Assembly (NCBI GenBank): GCA_001564275.1
Contig: LKND01000019.1
Location: forward strand, 1-38,350
Reading direction: 5' to 3'
Length of the DNA stretch: 38,350 nucleotides
Source: Natrialbaceae archaeon Tc-Br11_E2g14
Lineage (GTDB): Archaea; Halobacteriota; Halobacteria; Halobacteriales; Natrialbaceae
Shown: in pieces, positions 7,353-15,319 of the stretch
How the letters are laid out: each line of letters opens with the position of its first letter
Position numbering within the stretch: position 1 is the first letter of the stretch
The notes under the pieces: model-generated
Databases searched by the model: none
Told to the model about the DNA's origin: nothing
The model's input: only the letters and a program-made list of their open reading frames with translations
Translations under genes and position numbers: made by a program

Positions 7353-8363
7353 TCACCAGATCGGTTTCCCCAGCACCGACGCGATGTAGACGACAATGGC
7401 GACGATGATTATCATCGGACCAGTCGCGATGTTCCAGATGTACGAGAGGGCAAATCCACCGAAGATGGCGATCTGTCCGATGACCACCGAGAGGACGAAG
7501 CCACGATTGAAGCTACTCGTGAGCTGCATCGCGGCTGCGACAGGGATGACGAGCATTCCGGCGACGAGAATCGCGCCGAGGATCTGCATCGCCGCGACGA
7601 CGACCAGTGCCGTGAGCACGACCAACAGGGTATCGTAGAACCAGACGTTGAGTCGGGCGAGTCGGGCCGCCTCACGGTCGAACGTAATAAACAGCAATTG
7701 CTTGTGAGTGAGCGCAACGGTCAACCCGACGAGAAACGCCAACCCGAGCATGAGCTGGACGTTCTCGAAGGGCACGAACAGGATGTCACCGAACAGGTAT
7801 CCCTCGACGGTGGCGCTAAAGACCACACCGTAGGAGATGATGGCGATACCGACTGCGAAGCCGCCGGTGAGCATGATGGCGATGGGTACGTCGGCGTAGC
7901 CATCGGTGTTCACCGCGACGTACTGCATACCGAGGGCCGCGACCGCGGCGACCACCAACGCCCACGCCAGCGGGTAATCGAGCGGAATCGCGATCCCGGC
8001 GACCTCGAGCGTCGGGACGGCCGCACCCACGAACAGGCCGATCGCGACCCCGCCGAAGGCGGTATGGGCGAGCGCCTCGCCGATGAGTGCCATCTGTCTG
8101 TTGACGAGATACATCCCCACGACCGGTGCGGTAAACCCCACGAGGACGCCTGCGGTGAGCCCGCTCTGCATGAACGAACTGCAGACGAACCAGTGGTCGA
8201 AGGTCCCACACATCGTGTAGGCTGCGTCCGGTTCTCCCCAGAACCCCGCGTACAGCGGCGGGAATACCCAAACGATGAACGCTGTGAGAGCGAGTAACAC
8301 GACCGCCACGCCAGCGCCGAGACCCAACCGATCACGTCGTTCGTGGGACAGCCCTATCCCCAT
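7353..8363 (-). CDS. znuB: Zinc ABC transporter, membrane permease
   Basis: Permease of the ABC-3 family (ZnuB/MntB type), which forms the membrane channel for metal uptake with ZnuC and ZnuA. The 336-residue protein is mostly hydrophobic. The family region starts near residue 65 (SGLTAGVLVGFTAPVVGMYL, then ALIGEALAHTAFGG, the conserved stretch near the first cytoplasmic loop). It has about 60 extra N-terminal residues with one more predicted membrane segment, making it longer than the usual 270-290. It begins two bases after the znuC stop, so the two are translated from one message. The gene ends 110 bases before the ATPase ATG on the same strand. Confidence 0.92.
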   Translation of the reverse strand: MGIGLSHERRDRLGLGAGVAVVLLALTAFIVWVFPPLYAGFWGEPDAAYTMCGTFDHWFVCSSFMQSGLTAGVLVGFTAPVVGMYLVNRQMALIGEALAHTAFGGVAIGLFVGAAVPTLEVAGIAIPLDYPLAWALVVAAVAALGMQYVAVNTDGYADVPIAIMLTGGFAVGIAIISYGVVFSATVEGYLFGDILFVPFENVQLMLGLAFLVGLTVALTHKQLLFITFDREAARLARLNVWFYDTLLVVLTALVVVAAMQILGAILVAGMLVIPVAAAMQLTSSFNRGFVLSVVIGQIAIFGGFALSYIWNIATGPMIIIVAIVVYIASVLGKPIW

Positions 8364-8365
8364 GG

Positions 8366-9118
8366 TCAGTCGCCCCCAGCGCCAGCGTTGGCGCTGACGA
8401 TTCGCGCCGAACTGAACGCGCGCTCGAGCGCGTCGCTCTCGAGAAACGCGCTCGTCTCGGCGTGTTCGTACAGCTCCCCGTCGAGACAGGCCATCGTGCT
8501 CGCGTGCTCGGCCACGACGCCGATGTCGTGTTCGATGAGCACGATGGTGATGCCCGCACTGTGCAGGTCGGCTAAGAGTTCGTAGAACTGCCCGACGGCG
8601 TCGGCGTCGACGCCGACGGTCGGCTCGTCGAGGGCGAGGAGGTCGGCTTCAGAGGCCAGCGCTCGAGCGATGTATGCTCGCTGGCGCTGCCCGCCCGAGA
8701 GCTTGCTGAGTCTGCGATCCTCGAGGTCGGCGATGCCGACCCGTTCGAGTGCCTCGTCGACGTGCCTTCGATCGTTCTCGGTCAGTCGATGAACGCCCGC
8801 GTGTGGGTACCGTCCCATGCGGACGACCTCGCGGACGGTTACTGGCATCATCGTATCGGCATCCGTCGAGTGCTGGGAGACGTATCCCAGACGCGTCCCC
8901 GCTTCGAACCTGTCGGCGGGCGTTCCGAACAGCTCGACGGTGCCTCGATCGGGCGTCTGGAGCCCGAGCATGATCTTGAGCAGTGTAGTCTTTCCGGAGC
9001 CGTTCGGGCCGATAAGCCCGAGAAACTCGCCAGCCTCGATGGTCAGCGAGATATCTCGCAGGACCGGTCGGTCGTCGTAGGCAAAGCTGACGTTATCGAC
9101 GGCGATGGCGTGAGACAT
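8366..9118 (-). CDS. znuC: Zinc ABC transporter, ATPase
   Basis: ATP-binding subunit of the metal importer. All ABC motifs are present: Walker A GPNGSGKTT (about residues 37-45), signature LSGGQRQRAYIARAL (about 140-154), Walker B LLALDEPTVGVD, and the switch histidine in LIEHD. The length of 250 residues is normal. It lies between znuA (62-base gap) and znuB (2-base gap), all on the minus strand. Metal specificity cannot be read from this subunit; zinc is inferred from ZnuA. Confidence 0.93.
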   Translation of the reverse strand: MSHAIAVDNVSFAYDDRPVLRDISLTIEAGEFLGLIGPNGSGKTTLLKIMLGLQTPDRGTVELFGTPADRFEAGTRLGYVSQHSTDADTMMPVTVREVVRMGRYPHAGVHRLTENDRRHVDEALERVGIADLEDRRLSKLSGGQRQRAYIARALASEADLLALDEPTVGVDADAVGQFYELLADLHSAGITIVLIEHDIGVVAEHASTMACLDGELYEHAETSAFLESDALERAFSSARIVSANAGAGGD

Positions 9119-9152
9119 AGATTTGGATTCGTTAACTGTTTGTTAATGGGGT

Positions 9153-9170
9153 GCGAAGATATAAATTCGC
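9153..9170 (-). promoter_or_regulatory. Possible internal promoter before znuC
   Basis: The znuA-znuC gap holds a TATA-like TTTATA on the minus strand framed by GCGAA (9153-9157) and TTCGC (9166-9170). It is about 45 bases before the znuC ATG and might allow znuCB expression without znuA. The site resembles an archaeal promoter but is short and untested. Confidence 0.3.
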
Positions 9171-9180
9171 TTCGTCTAAT

Positions 9181-10176
9181 TCACTCGGCTTGCAGCGCGG
9201 CCGCTAGCGTGGGCAGGTTGAGTTCACGGAAGTGGTCGAGATAGCCCCAGTCGGATTCCATCTCGACGGATGGGTCGACCTCGGGGCTGCCATCGAGCTG
9301 TGTCTCGACGGGCGATAGTGGAAGGATCTCCGCGTCGACCTCTTCGGCGAGCGACTCCGCAAGTGGCGCCGGCTCCCCGACGTCGTAGAGGACGTGCTCG
9401 ATGCCAAAGTCCTCGATGAGTTCTTCGACCTCCTGGACGTCCTGTGGCGAGGCCGAGTCGTCTGGGGAGGTCCCGACCGGCGAGTAGACGTCGATCCCGT
9501 AGCGACGATGCCACCACTGGAAGGAGTCGTGTGTCGCGACGACGATTTCGTTGCGTTCGGCCCGGTCGATGATGTCGTGGATGTCGTCGTTGAGCGCTTC
9601 TAACTCCTCGTTGAAGGCCGCGGCGTTTGCCTCGTAGTCGTCGGCGTTATCGGGGTCGATCTCTGTGAGGCCGGCGGCGATGTTCTCGACGCCCTCCTGG
9701 CACTCGACGGGATCCATCCACCAGTGTTCGTCGTTGTCCTCCGCCGGGCTGTCGAAGAAGTCGATCCCTTCCGAGGCCTCGATCACCACGACGTCGTCGC
9801 GTTCCCCGAGCTGGTCGGCGGCGTCGTCCTGCCAGCTCGCGAAATCACGGAGATAGACGAAGCCGTCGGCCTCGTCGAGTTCCTCGACCGTGCCGGGTTC
9901 GGGTGTCCAGTCGTGGCCGTGCTCACCGATCGGGACGAGGTCGATCGCTTCCATGTGTTCGCCAGCGGTCTGTCGGACGAAGTCCCAGACGGCGGGCATC
10001 GAGGCGAAGACGGTGTACGCCGCATCACCATCGCTTTGCGGGATCTCCTCGTCGGTCGTGTCGTCCTGTGGGTCCTCACCGAGGCAGCCGGCTGCTCCCA
10101 CTGCGAGTGCGCTCCCGGTTAATGCAGTGAATTTCCTGCGAGAGACGATCCGTGAACCGTTGCGATCAGGCTTCAT
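9181..10176 (-). CDS. znuA: Zinc ABC transporter, lipoprotein binding component (Tat)
   Basis: Captures metal outside the cell and hands it to ZnuBC. The N-terminus has a twin-arginine signal (SRRKFTALTG) followed by a lipobox ending at Cys31 (VGAAGC), so it is likely exported folded and lipid-anchored. An acidic linker follows. Ligand candidates are His86 or His88 (GEHGHDW), His151 (DEHWWMDP) and His216 (ATHDSFQW). A third His rather than Glu is typical of zinc-binding members over manganese-binding ones. The usual His-rich loop is missing. The start is taken at 10176 because the Tat motif then lies near the N-terminus; an ATG at 10224 falls inside the operator/TATA region. Confidence 0.9.
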   Translation of the reverse strand: MKPDRNGSRIVSRRKFTALTGSALAVGAAGCLGEDPQDDTTDEEIPQSDGDAAYTVFASMPAVWDFVRQTAGEHMEAIDLVPIGEHGHDWTPEPGTVEELDEADGFVYLRDFASWQDDAADQLGERDDVVVIEASEGIDFFDSPAEDNDEHWWMDPVECQEGVENIAAGLTEIDPDNADDYEANAAAFNEELEALNDDIHDIIDRAERNEIVVATHDSFQWWHRRYGIDVYSPVGTSPDDSASPQDVQEVEELIEDFGIEHVLYDVGEPAPLAESLAEEVDAEILPLSPVETQLDGSPEVDPSVEMESDWGYLDHFRELNLPTLAAALQAE

Positions 10177-10213
10177 TACCACACCAATAGAGGGCACCCC
10201 ATTTGAATTTTTT

Positions 10214-10247
10214 CTATCTAACATATAGATTAGTAGTGTCTAATCTA
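10214..10247. promoter_or_regulatory. Metal-responsive operator upstream of znuA
   Basis: TAGATTAG (10226-10233), a 6-base spacer and CTAATCTA (10240-10247) form a perfect 8-bp inverted repeat. A further pair, ATCTA (10216-10220) and TAGAT (10226-10230), overlaps it. On the minus strand the TATATG at 10222-10227 is the likely TATA box, about 50 bases before the znuA ATG. The half-sites share the TTAG core with the operator at 7297-7310, so a related DtxR-family regulator could act on both. Confidence 0.5.
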
Positions 10248-10336
10248 CCACCGCCGATTCCGACACTTGTGTCGAGAGGCAGTCCATCGATCTGGCAATG
10301 ACGGAACTGGAGTGACCGAAACGTTGAAGTAATGAC

Positions 10337-10358
10337 GTAAAGTACGCTTTACTGTAAA
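10337..10358. promoter_or_regulatory. Candidate repressor operator of the membrane protein/Xre pair
   Basis: Three half-sites of one motif are packed together: GTAAAG (10337-10342), CTTTAC (10347-10352) and GTAAA (10354-10358). They form overlapping inverted repeats (GTAAAG-N4-CTTTAC and TTTAC-T-GTAAA). The block lies 18 bases before the ATG at 10376, over the expected promoter. The Xre protein encoded in the operon is the natural candidate to bind it. Confidence 0.45.
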
Positions 10359-10375
10359 AGAGGCTTTCCACCGTG

Positions 10376-10813
10376 ATGAACGACCTCGAGACTGCTCGAA
10401 AACGACGCACCGTCCGCAACCGGTATCGAAAACTGGCCACCTACAGCATCTGGGGTGGCATCTTGGCGCTGTTCGCCGCGACGGCCGTCTGGATTGCCTA
10501 CCCCGACCCGTTCGTCATCTACGCCGGCGTCGGCCTCTACTGGCTGGGCTTTTTCGCCTACCTCGGCATCCACTACGGCACCGATTACGACCTCGAGGAC
10601 GAGCGAGACGACGAAATCGCGAACAAAGCAGGGGCGATGACACTCGGCGCGGCGGCCGTCATCGGTGTATTGCTGACCCCCGCTGCCGTCGCCATCGACG
10701 TCACCGGCGTCGCCGACGTGCCCGAAGTCGTCTGGGGCATCGTCTGGGCGTTCGTCGGCCTGTTCGTGCTCTTCGGCATCGCCCACGCGTATTACGAGCG
10801 CCAGCATCAATGA
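10376..10813 (+). CDS. Membrane protein (DUF2178-like) paired with Xre regulator
   Basis: A protein of 145 residues with about four hydrophobic segments (near 24-43, 47-63, 83-103 and 112-136). A charged middle stretch, YDLEDERDDEIANKAG, fits the DUF2178 family. Such proteins are commonly encoded next to a small YozG-type Xre repressor, as here; the stop overlaps the ATG of the next gene (ATGA). Their function is not established. A GTG three bases upstream is an alternative start. Confidence 0.75.
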   Translation: MNDLETARKRRTVRNRYRKLATYSIWGGILALFAATAVWIAYPDPFVIYAGVGLYWLGFFAYLGIHYGTDYDLEDERDDEIANKAGAMTLGAAAVIGVLLTPAAVAIDVTGVADVPEVVWGIVWAFVGLFVLFGIAHAYYERQHQ

Positions 10814-11019
10814 AAAACGAGGTCCGCCGCCACCGCGAGAAACGGGGGCTCAGCCAGGGTGACCTCGCGGCCCTCGTCGGCGTCTCCAGGCAGACGATCA
10901 ACGCCATCGAGCGCGAGCGCTACGACCCCTCCCTCGAGTTGGCGTTCAAACTCGCGGCCTTTTTCGAGGTGCCAATCGAGTCCCTGTTCGATCCGGACCT
11001 CGAGCCCCTGGACGAGTAG
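10810..11019 (+). CDS. YozG-like Xre-family transcriptional regulator
   Basis: A 69-residue protein that is almost only a helix-turn-helix domain. Residues 13-36 (GLSQGDLAALVGVSRQTINA) form the HTH, and FEVPIESLFDPD near the C-terminus is typical of the YozG/Cro-like group. It has no sensor domain, so a signal would have to come through the membrane protein or regulated synthesis. It overlaps the preceding gene by four bases and probably represses its own operon through the repeats at 10337-10358. Confidence 0.85.
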   Translation: MKNEVRRHREKRGLSQGDLAALVGVSRQTINAIERERYDPSLELAFKLAAFFEVPIESLFDPDLEPLDE

Positions 11020-11029
11020 TCGGCTGCCC

Positions 11030-12445
11030 TCACTCTTCGACCCTCTCGGTCGCCTCCCGGAACAGACTGTCGAGAATTTCGGGCGTCGTCGGGTGGTAGG
11101 CCCGGTCCGGGATCTCTCGGACGTCGAGTCCCATCTCGACGGCGAGTTGCATCGTCTTGGCCATCACGTCCGCGTGGAGATGGAGCCCCTGATAGCCAAG
11201 CACCGTTCCGTCGTCAGCGTCGACGACCAGCGTGGCTAGCCCCTCCGGGTGGTTCTTGCTCTTGAATACCCCGTCCGAAGACGCCTCGGTGGTGACGACG
11301 GCCGCGTTCACCTCGCTGTCGGCAACCGTCACCGGCGTGTGACCGATGCGGGCGAACGGGTAAACGCTCAACCCGGAGAAGATCACGTGATGGGGCACGT
11401 TCGTGTATGCCTCGAGGGCCTCGCCGCGGGCATGCCGAAGGATGTTCCTGCCGGCGACGAACCCCTGTTCTTTGGCGACGTGGAGAATGGGTTCGTGCCC
11501 GTTTGCATCACCCACGACGAAGATCCGGTCGTCGTCGGTTGCCTGCATGGTCGACTCCACCCACCCCGGCCGGGGTTCGAGTGCCGTCGCCGCGATGCCC
11601 AACCCGTCGACGTTCGGTTGCCGTCCCGTGAAACAGTACAGATGCTCGGCCTCGAGTGTTTCCTCCCGACCAGCCCGTTCGACGGTCAGTGCCACGCCGC
11701 CGTCGCCCGTCGCCTCGAGGCGTTTCTCGTCCGTTTCGGTCAGGATCTCGACGTCGAACTGCTCGCGGTAGATCTCGAGGATAGTCTGGCCATACGTGGG
11801 CGGGAACTCGTCGAGGGGGCGATCGTCGTGTTCGATGACGGTGAGGTCGACGTCACCGACCTCGCTGAGATAGGGAACCATCTCGAGCCCGATGTAGCCG
11901 AACCCCATGACGAGCCCGGAGTCGGGGAAGGTGGTGGCGTCGAGAACGTCCGCACTCGCCGACCAGTCGACGGCATCGATGCCCGGCGTGTTTGGCACGT
12001 TGAGCGTCGACCCCGTGGCGACGACGATGTAATCCGGATCGATCGTGCGATCACCCACGGCGAGCCGGCGCTCGTCGACGAAGCGGGCGGTGTCGCGGAT
12101 GAACTCGACGCCGTCTCGCTCGGCCAACTCGTGAACGTGGGCTCGGCGATGTTCGGCGAAGCCGAGGACATTGTCGTCCTTCCGGGCGACGATCGCTTCG
12201 AGGTCGGGCTCTGGAACGCCCTCGAGCCGGTCGTCGTGACGGGCCTGATAGCAATGGTGGGCGGCCGAAAGGACGTCCTTCGAGGGCATACAGCCCCGGA
12301 GAATGCAGAGCCCACCACCGGGTTCGCCGTCGTCGATCAGTGTCAGGCGCAGGTCGATGTCTTCGGTCTGCTCGAGCAACTCCTCTGTGGCGGCGACACC
12401 GGCACTGCCGTAGGCACCGATGATGGCGACGTGTACGTCGTGCAT
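11030..12445 (-). CDS. FAD/NAD-dependent disulfide oxidoreductase (dihydrolipoamide dehydrogenase/MerA type)
   Basis: A 471-residue class I pyridine nucleotide-disulfide oxidoreductase. It has an N-terminal FAD-binding segment (VAIIGAYGSAG), a redox disulfide Cys47-Cys52 in LCILRGCMPSK, a second nucleotide-binding region (GLVMGFGYIGLEM), the FAD motif IFVVGDANG, and the catalytic His451-Glu456 pair (YHPTTPE). The usual disulfide motif reads GGTCLNVGCIPSK or similar; this one differs (GGGLCILRGCMPSK), so it may not be a true dihydrolipoamide dehydrogenase. No 2-oxoacid dehydrogenase or mercury genes are nearby. The substrate is unknown; related proteins include mercuric, glutathione-like and lipoyl reductases. 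Confidence 0.82.
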   Translation of the reverse strand: MHDVHVAIIGAYGSAGVAATEELLEQTEDIDLRLTLIDDGEPGGGLCILRGCMPSKDVLSAAHHCYQARHDDRLEGVPEPDLEAIVARKDDNVLGFAEHRRAHVHELAERDGVEFIRDTARFVDERRLAVGDRTIDPDYIVVATGSTLNVPNTPGIDAVDWSASADVLDATTFPDSGLVMGFGYIGLEMVPYLSEVGDVDLTVIEHDDRPLDEFPPTYGQTILEIYREQFDVEILTETDEKRLEATGDGGVALTVERAGREETLEAEHLYCFTGRQPNVDGLGIAATALEPRPGWVESTMQATDDDRIFVVGDANGHEPILHVAKEQGFVAGRNILRHARGEALEAYTNVPHHVIFSGLSVYPFARIGHTPVTVADSEVNAAVVTTEASSDGVFKSKNHPEGLATLVVDADDGTVLGYQGLHLHADVMAKTMQLAVEMGLDVREIPDRAYHPTTPEILDSLFREATERVEE

Positions 12446-12544
12446 ACTGGCTCTTCGGGGGTGGGGTCAATAGTCGTTGGTGCGCCCGTGTTCGAGGCAC
12501 ACACGAGTGATCTCCGATCGATATTACCCGCGGACTGGTGGATA

Positions 12545-13498
12545 CTACCGTGAAATCGACTCGCCACCCGCCTCGATGACGGTCTCGACCTCGTCTCTCG
12601 TCACCAGCGCCACGTCGCCCGGAATCGTCCGTTTCAGGGCTGCAGTGGCCGCGGCGTACTCGAGGGCGGTGCCGACGCCATCTCCGGCGAGGCGGCGAGC
12701 GATGAACGCGCCGGTGAAGGCGTCGCCGGTGCCGATTGGGTCGACGGTCTCGGTCTCGTAGGCGTCGTGATCGTGCAACACCGTGTCGTGCCAGGCGAGT
12801 GCCCCCTGATCGCCACGCGTGACGACGACCGTCCGGAAGTCGTATTGCGAGCCGAGTTTGTGGGCGAGCTGTCGCGGATCGCCCTCGTATCCGAGGACCG
12901 TTCGGGCATCGCGGGCGGCGATGACGAGGATATCGATGCCCGGGAACAGTTTGGTGAGGGTGTTTCGGGCCTCTTCGGGCCCCCAGAGCTTGCGGCGATA
13001 GTTGAAGTCGAAGGCAGTAATCGTGCCGTGTTGCTGGGCCGCATTGAGCAACTTGGCTGTCGTATCCCGAAGCGTCGAGGAGAGGGCTGGGGTAATTCCC
13101 GAGGTGAAAAACACCTGGGCCTCCTGGATCAATTCGAGGTCGAACTCATGGGGCTCGGCCGTGGTGACTGCCGCGTCCGAGCGGTCGTAGATGACGTTCG
13201 TCCCGCGAGGTTTGCCCCCGTGTTCGAGGTAGTAGGTCCCCTGGCGACCCTCCTGACTCCAGATGACGTCGGTCTCGATCCCGTACTGTCCGAGCTCGCC
13301 GACGACGCGCCGTCCGAGCGGTGAGTCGGGCAGCTTCGAGGTCCACGTCGCGGTTGCGCCCAGCCGTTCGGCAGCGACGGCGACGTTGCTTTCCGCGCCG
13401 GCTGCCCGAAGTTCGAGCTCGCTCGCGGTTTCGAGTCGTTCGTGGCCCACCGGCGAGAGCCTGAGCATGGTCTCGCCGAACGTCACGACGTCGCTCAT
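12545..13498 (-). CDS. kdgK: 2-keto-3-deoxygluconate kinase (PfkB family)
   Basis: Phosphorylates 2-keto-3-deoxygluconate to KDPG in the semi-phosphorylative Entner-Doudoroff pathway used by haloarchaea. At 317 residues it has normal PfkB length. It has the N-terminal TFGETMLRLSPVG segment typical of KDG kinases and the C-terminal PfkB signature DPIGTGDAFTGAF with catalytic Asp259. The middle part (FDFNYRRKLW, about residues 163-172) matches the sugar-acid-binding region of the subgroup. It is transcribed away from the acetyltransferase gene; a TATA-like stretch on the minus strand lies near 13553-13560. A close relative such as ribokinase is possible but less likely. Confidence 0.88.
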   Translation of the reverse strand: MSDVVTFGETMLRLSPVGHERLETASELELRAAGAESNVAVAAERLGATATWTSKLPDSPLGRRVVGELGQYGIETDVIWSQEGRQGTYYLEHGGKPRGTNVIYDRSDAAVTTAEPHEFDLELIQEAQVFFTSGITPALSSTLRDTTAKLLNAAQQHGTITAFDFNYRRKLWGPEEARNTLTKLFPGIDILVIAARDARTVLGYEGDPRQLAHKLGSQYDFRTVVVTRGDQGALAWHDTVLHDHDAYETETVDPIGTGDAFTGAFIARRLAGDGVGTALEYAAATAALKRTIPGDVALVTRDEVETVIEAGGESISR

Positions 13499-13630
13499 GT
13501 ACTCACCTCAGACGTGGTCGGTTGGTCCATAGTTCGCCCAAGGGCCGGGTTTGGTATAAGTGGTACCGGTCGTTGCCATGGGGCTCCGATCGAGCGGTTT
13601 TTGTGTCGGCACAACTACGTGCCAGCCGAC

Positions 13631-14245
13631 ATGGGCGAGGTCACTATTCGGGCCGCCAGGATCGACGATGCGGTGACGATCCGTGCGGTCGCCCGCGAGA
13701 GCTGGCACGCTGCCTACGACGAGTTTCTCGGAGCCGAAACCGTCGACGAGATCATCGAGTCGTGGTACGCCCTCGAGGGCCTTCGCCGATCGGTCGCGGC
13801 CGCGGACAGTCGGGTGTTCGTCGCGGCGACTCACGACGCGAGCCAGGTCGGGGGAGTCAATGCGGTGGACTCGAGCCGGGTCGATGAGGACGGGCCGGCT
13901 CCCTCGCGGTCGGTCGAAGAGGACGAGATAGCCGAGGACACGTCACCCTCGATCGTCGGGTTCATCCACGTCGGTCCCTGGCCCGACGAGCCCGCTGAGC
14001 TTGGCAAACTCGTGGCACTCTACGTTCGCCCGACCCACTGGGGCCACGGTGTTGGCTCCGCGTTGCTCGAGCGTGGTGAGTCGGCCCTCGAACCCGCGTT
14101 CGACCGCCTTCGCCTCGAGGTCTTCCTCGACAACGACCGGGGACGGCGCTTCTATCTGGATCGCGGTTTCGAACGGATTGCCACCGAACGTGAGTCCCTC
14201 GGTGGGGACACGCACGAGGTGGCGATCCTCGAGAAATCCCTGTGA
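13631..14245 (+). CDS. GNAT family N-acetyltransferase
   Basis: A 204-residue acetyl-CoA-dependent acetyltransferase. The acetyl-CoA loop is in motif A (LYVRPTHWGHGVGSALLERG, about 138-157). It is followed by LEVFLDNDRGRRFYLDRGFE, the typical motif B region. A low-complexity acidic insert (about residues 75-105, rich in Ser, Asp and Glu) interrupts the N-terminal half, as is common in halophilic proteins. The ATG at 13631 is chosen because the family match starts at VTIRAARIDDA; the frame is open further upstream without similarity. The substrate cannot be predicted. Confidence 0.88.
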   Translation: MGEVTIRAARIDDAVTIRAVARESWHAAYDEFLGAETVDEIIESWYALEGLRRSVAAADSRVFVAATHDASQVGGVNAVDSSRVDEDGPAPSRSVEEDEIAEDTSPSIVGFIHVGPWPDEPAELGKLVALYVRPTHWGHGVGSALLERGESALEPAFDRLRLEVFLDNDRGRRFYLDRGFERIATERESLGGDTHEVAILEKSL

Positions 14246-14464
14246 AGGCCGTCACGTTTCCATGGGGGATTCGACGAGCCCTCAGGAACCGTCGATCCAC
14301 GACAATCCGTTCTCGCCTCCTCGAGTGCGTCGTCGGCGAGCGGGAACTGCCGGAAGTGAACTACGGAGTTCAACGTGTAACGCTACCGCTCTTGAACTCT
14401 TGACACACAGGCCAAACTGGAGTCCTCGTCACTGCTGACACCGATTGACCACGTCGCCACCGTC

Positions 14465-14968
14465 TCAGCCGAGCAAGCGATAGAGGCTACTCGCGGCCAC
14501 TGCCAGCATCACGAACACGCTCGAGAGTACGGGGTCGACGCTCGAGACGATCGGCACCTCGAGGCCGATGAGGACGATCACCACCAACCCGAGGACACAG
14601 ACCGCGAGGTGGCCAACTAACAGGCCCGTCCGGACCTGTACCTCGCCGTCGACGTAGCCGTAGACCGCCTCGAAGTGGGGTCCGGGCGTGATCGTCTTCG
14701 CCGTCGAGTCGTACTCGATGACGCCGTCTTCCTCGAGTTGTGGGAGGTGAGTCTGCTGCAGGGAGACGTAGACGCTCTTGTACAGGTTGTTGGGGACGGA
14801 ACCTCCGTCCGATTCCTCGGCGGCGATGTCGGAGGCAACGTCCGACACGTCGAGCGTTCCCTGGGCCTCCGCGAGCAACCGCACGATCGCTCGGCGACGG
14901 TCGTTGCCGAGAATATGAAAAATGTCACTCTCAGCGAGCCCCTCCGAACGGTGCTGTTGGACGGACAT
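14465..14968 (-). CDS. DUF7344-like winged-helix protein with two membrane segments
   Basis: Residues 14-95 (DIFHILGNDRRRAIVRLLAE) form a winged-helix domain of the kind found in many haloarchaeal proteins with a DUF7344-like domain. Two hydrophobic helices follow near the C-terminus (GLLVGHLAVCVLGLVVIVLI and VDPVLSSVFVMLAVAASSLY), so it is probably a membrane-anchored DNA-binding protein. The ATG at 14968 gives 167 residues and begins MSVQQHRSEG; an upstream start at 15013 adds 15 residues. The regulated genes are unknown, and no neighbour shares its strand and promoter. Confidence 0.75.
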   Translation of the reverse strand: MSVQQHRSEGLAESDIFHILGNDRRRAIVRLLAEAQGTLDVSDVASDIAAEESDGGSVPNNLYKSVYVSLQQTHLPQLEEDGVIEYDSTAKTITPGPHFEAVYGYVDGEVQVRTGLLVGHLAVCVLGLVVIVLIGLEVPIVSSVDPVLSSVFVMLAVAASSLYRLLG

Positions 14969-15127
14969 CTCAGTCGCCCCAGCGACGGAGGCTGCTTGCA
15001 TACACGCCACCACCTGTCATTGCTCTGGTGACACGTTCAGCAACGAGTCCCTTCAATCTGATGTAAAATAGCTTACGCGAACGGGGCGAACGGAAGCCGT
15101 CGGCGAACGTGCGTCATCGTCGGCGAC

Positions 15128-15319
15128 TCACTGCTGTGGGAGGTGATCACCGGATTGCATTTCTCGGTAGGTCGTACAGGACGGGCAGCCGTGGACGACG
15201 TCGCCGTTGTCGCCGAACACACGGGCAAACTGCTGTGTGACGTGTGCGCCGCAATTCTCACAGCGGGTTCCAGTCGATGACGATTCCGTCGGTGTCCAGT
15301 TGAGGTGTGTGGTTGGCAT
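15128..15319 (-). CDS. Small zinc-ribbon protein (DUF7563-like)
   Basis: A 63-residue protein with four cysteines as CENC and CPSC about 22 residues apart, typical of a zinc ribbon (GTRCENCGAHVTQQFARVFG, HGCPSCTTYREM). Homologous small proteins are widespread in haloarchaea, with no firm function. The start at 15319 is preferred because an A+T-rich TATA candidate (minus strand, about 15342-15351) lies 27 bases upstream, matching a leaderless message. An ATG at 15331 would add four residues but sits too close to that box. Confidence 0.75.
   Translation of the reverse strand: MPTTHLNWTPTESSSTGTRCENCGAHVTQQFARVFGDNGDVVHGCPSCTTYREMQSGDHLPQQ

Noticed and set aside
14246..14464. Short ORFs between the acetyltransferase and winged-helix genes
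   Set aside because: No start signals or homology; they extend frames opposite or beside real genes.
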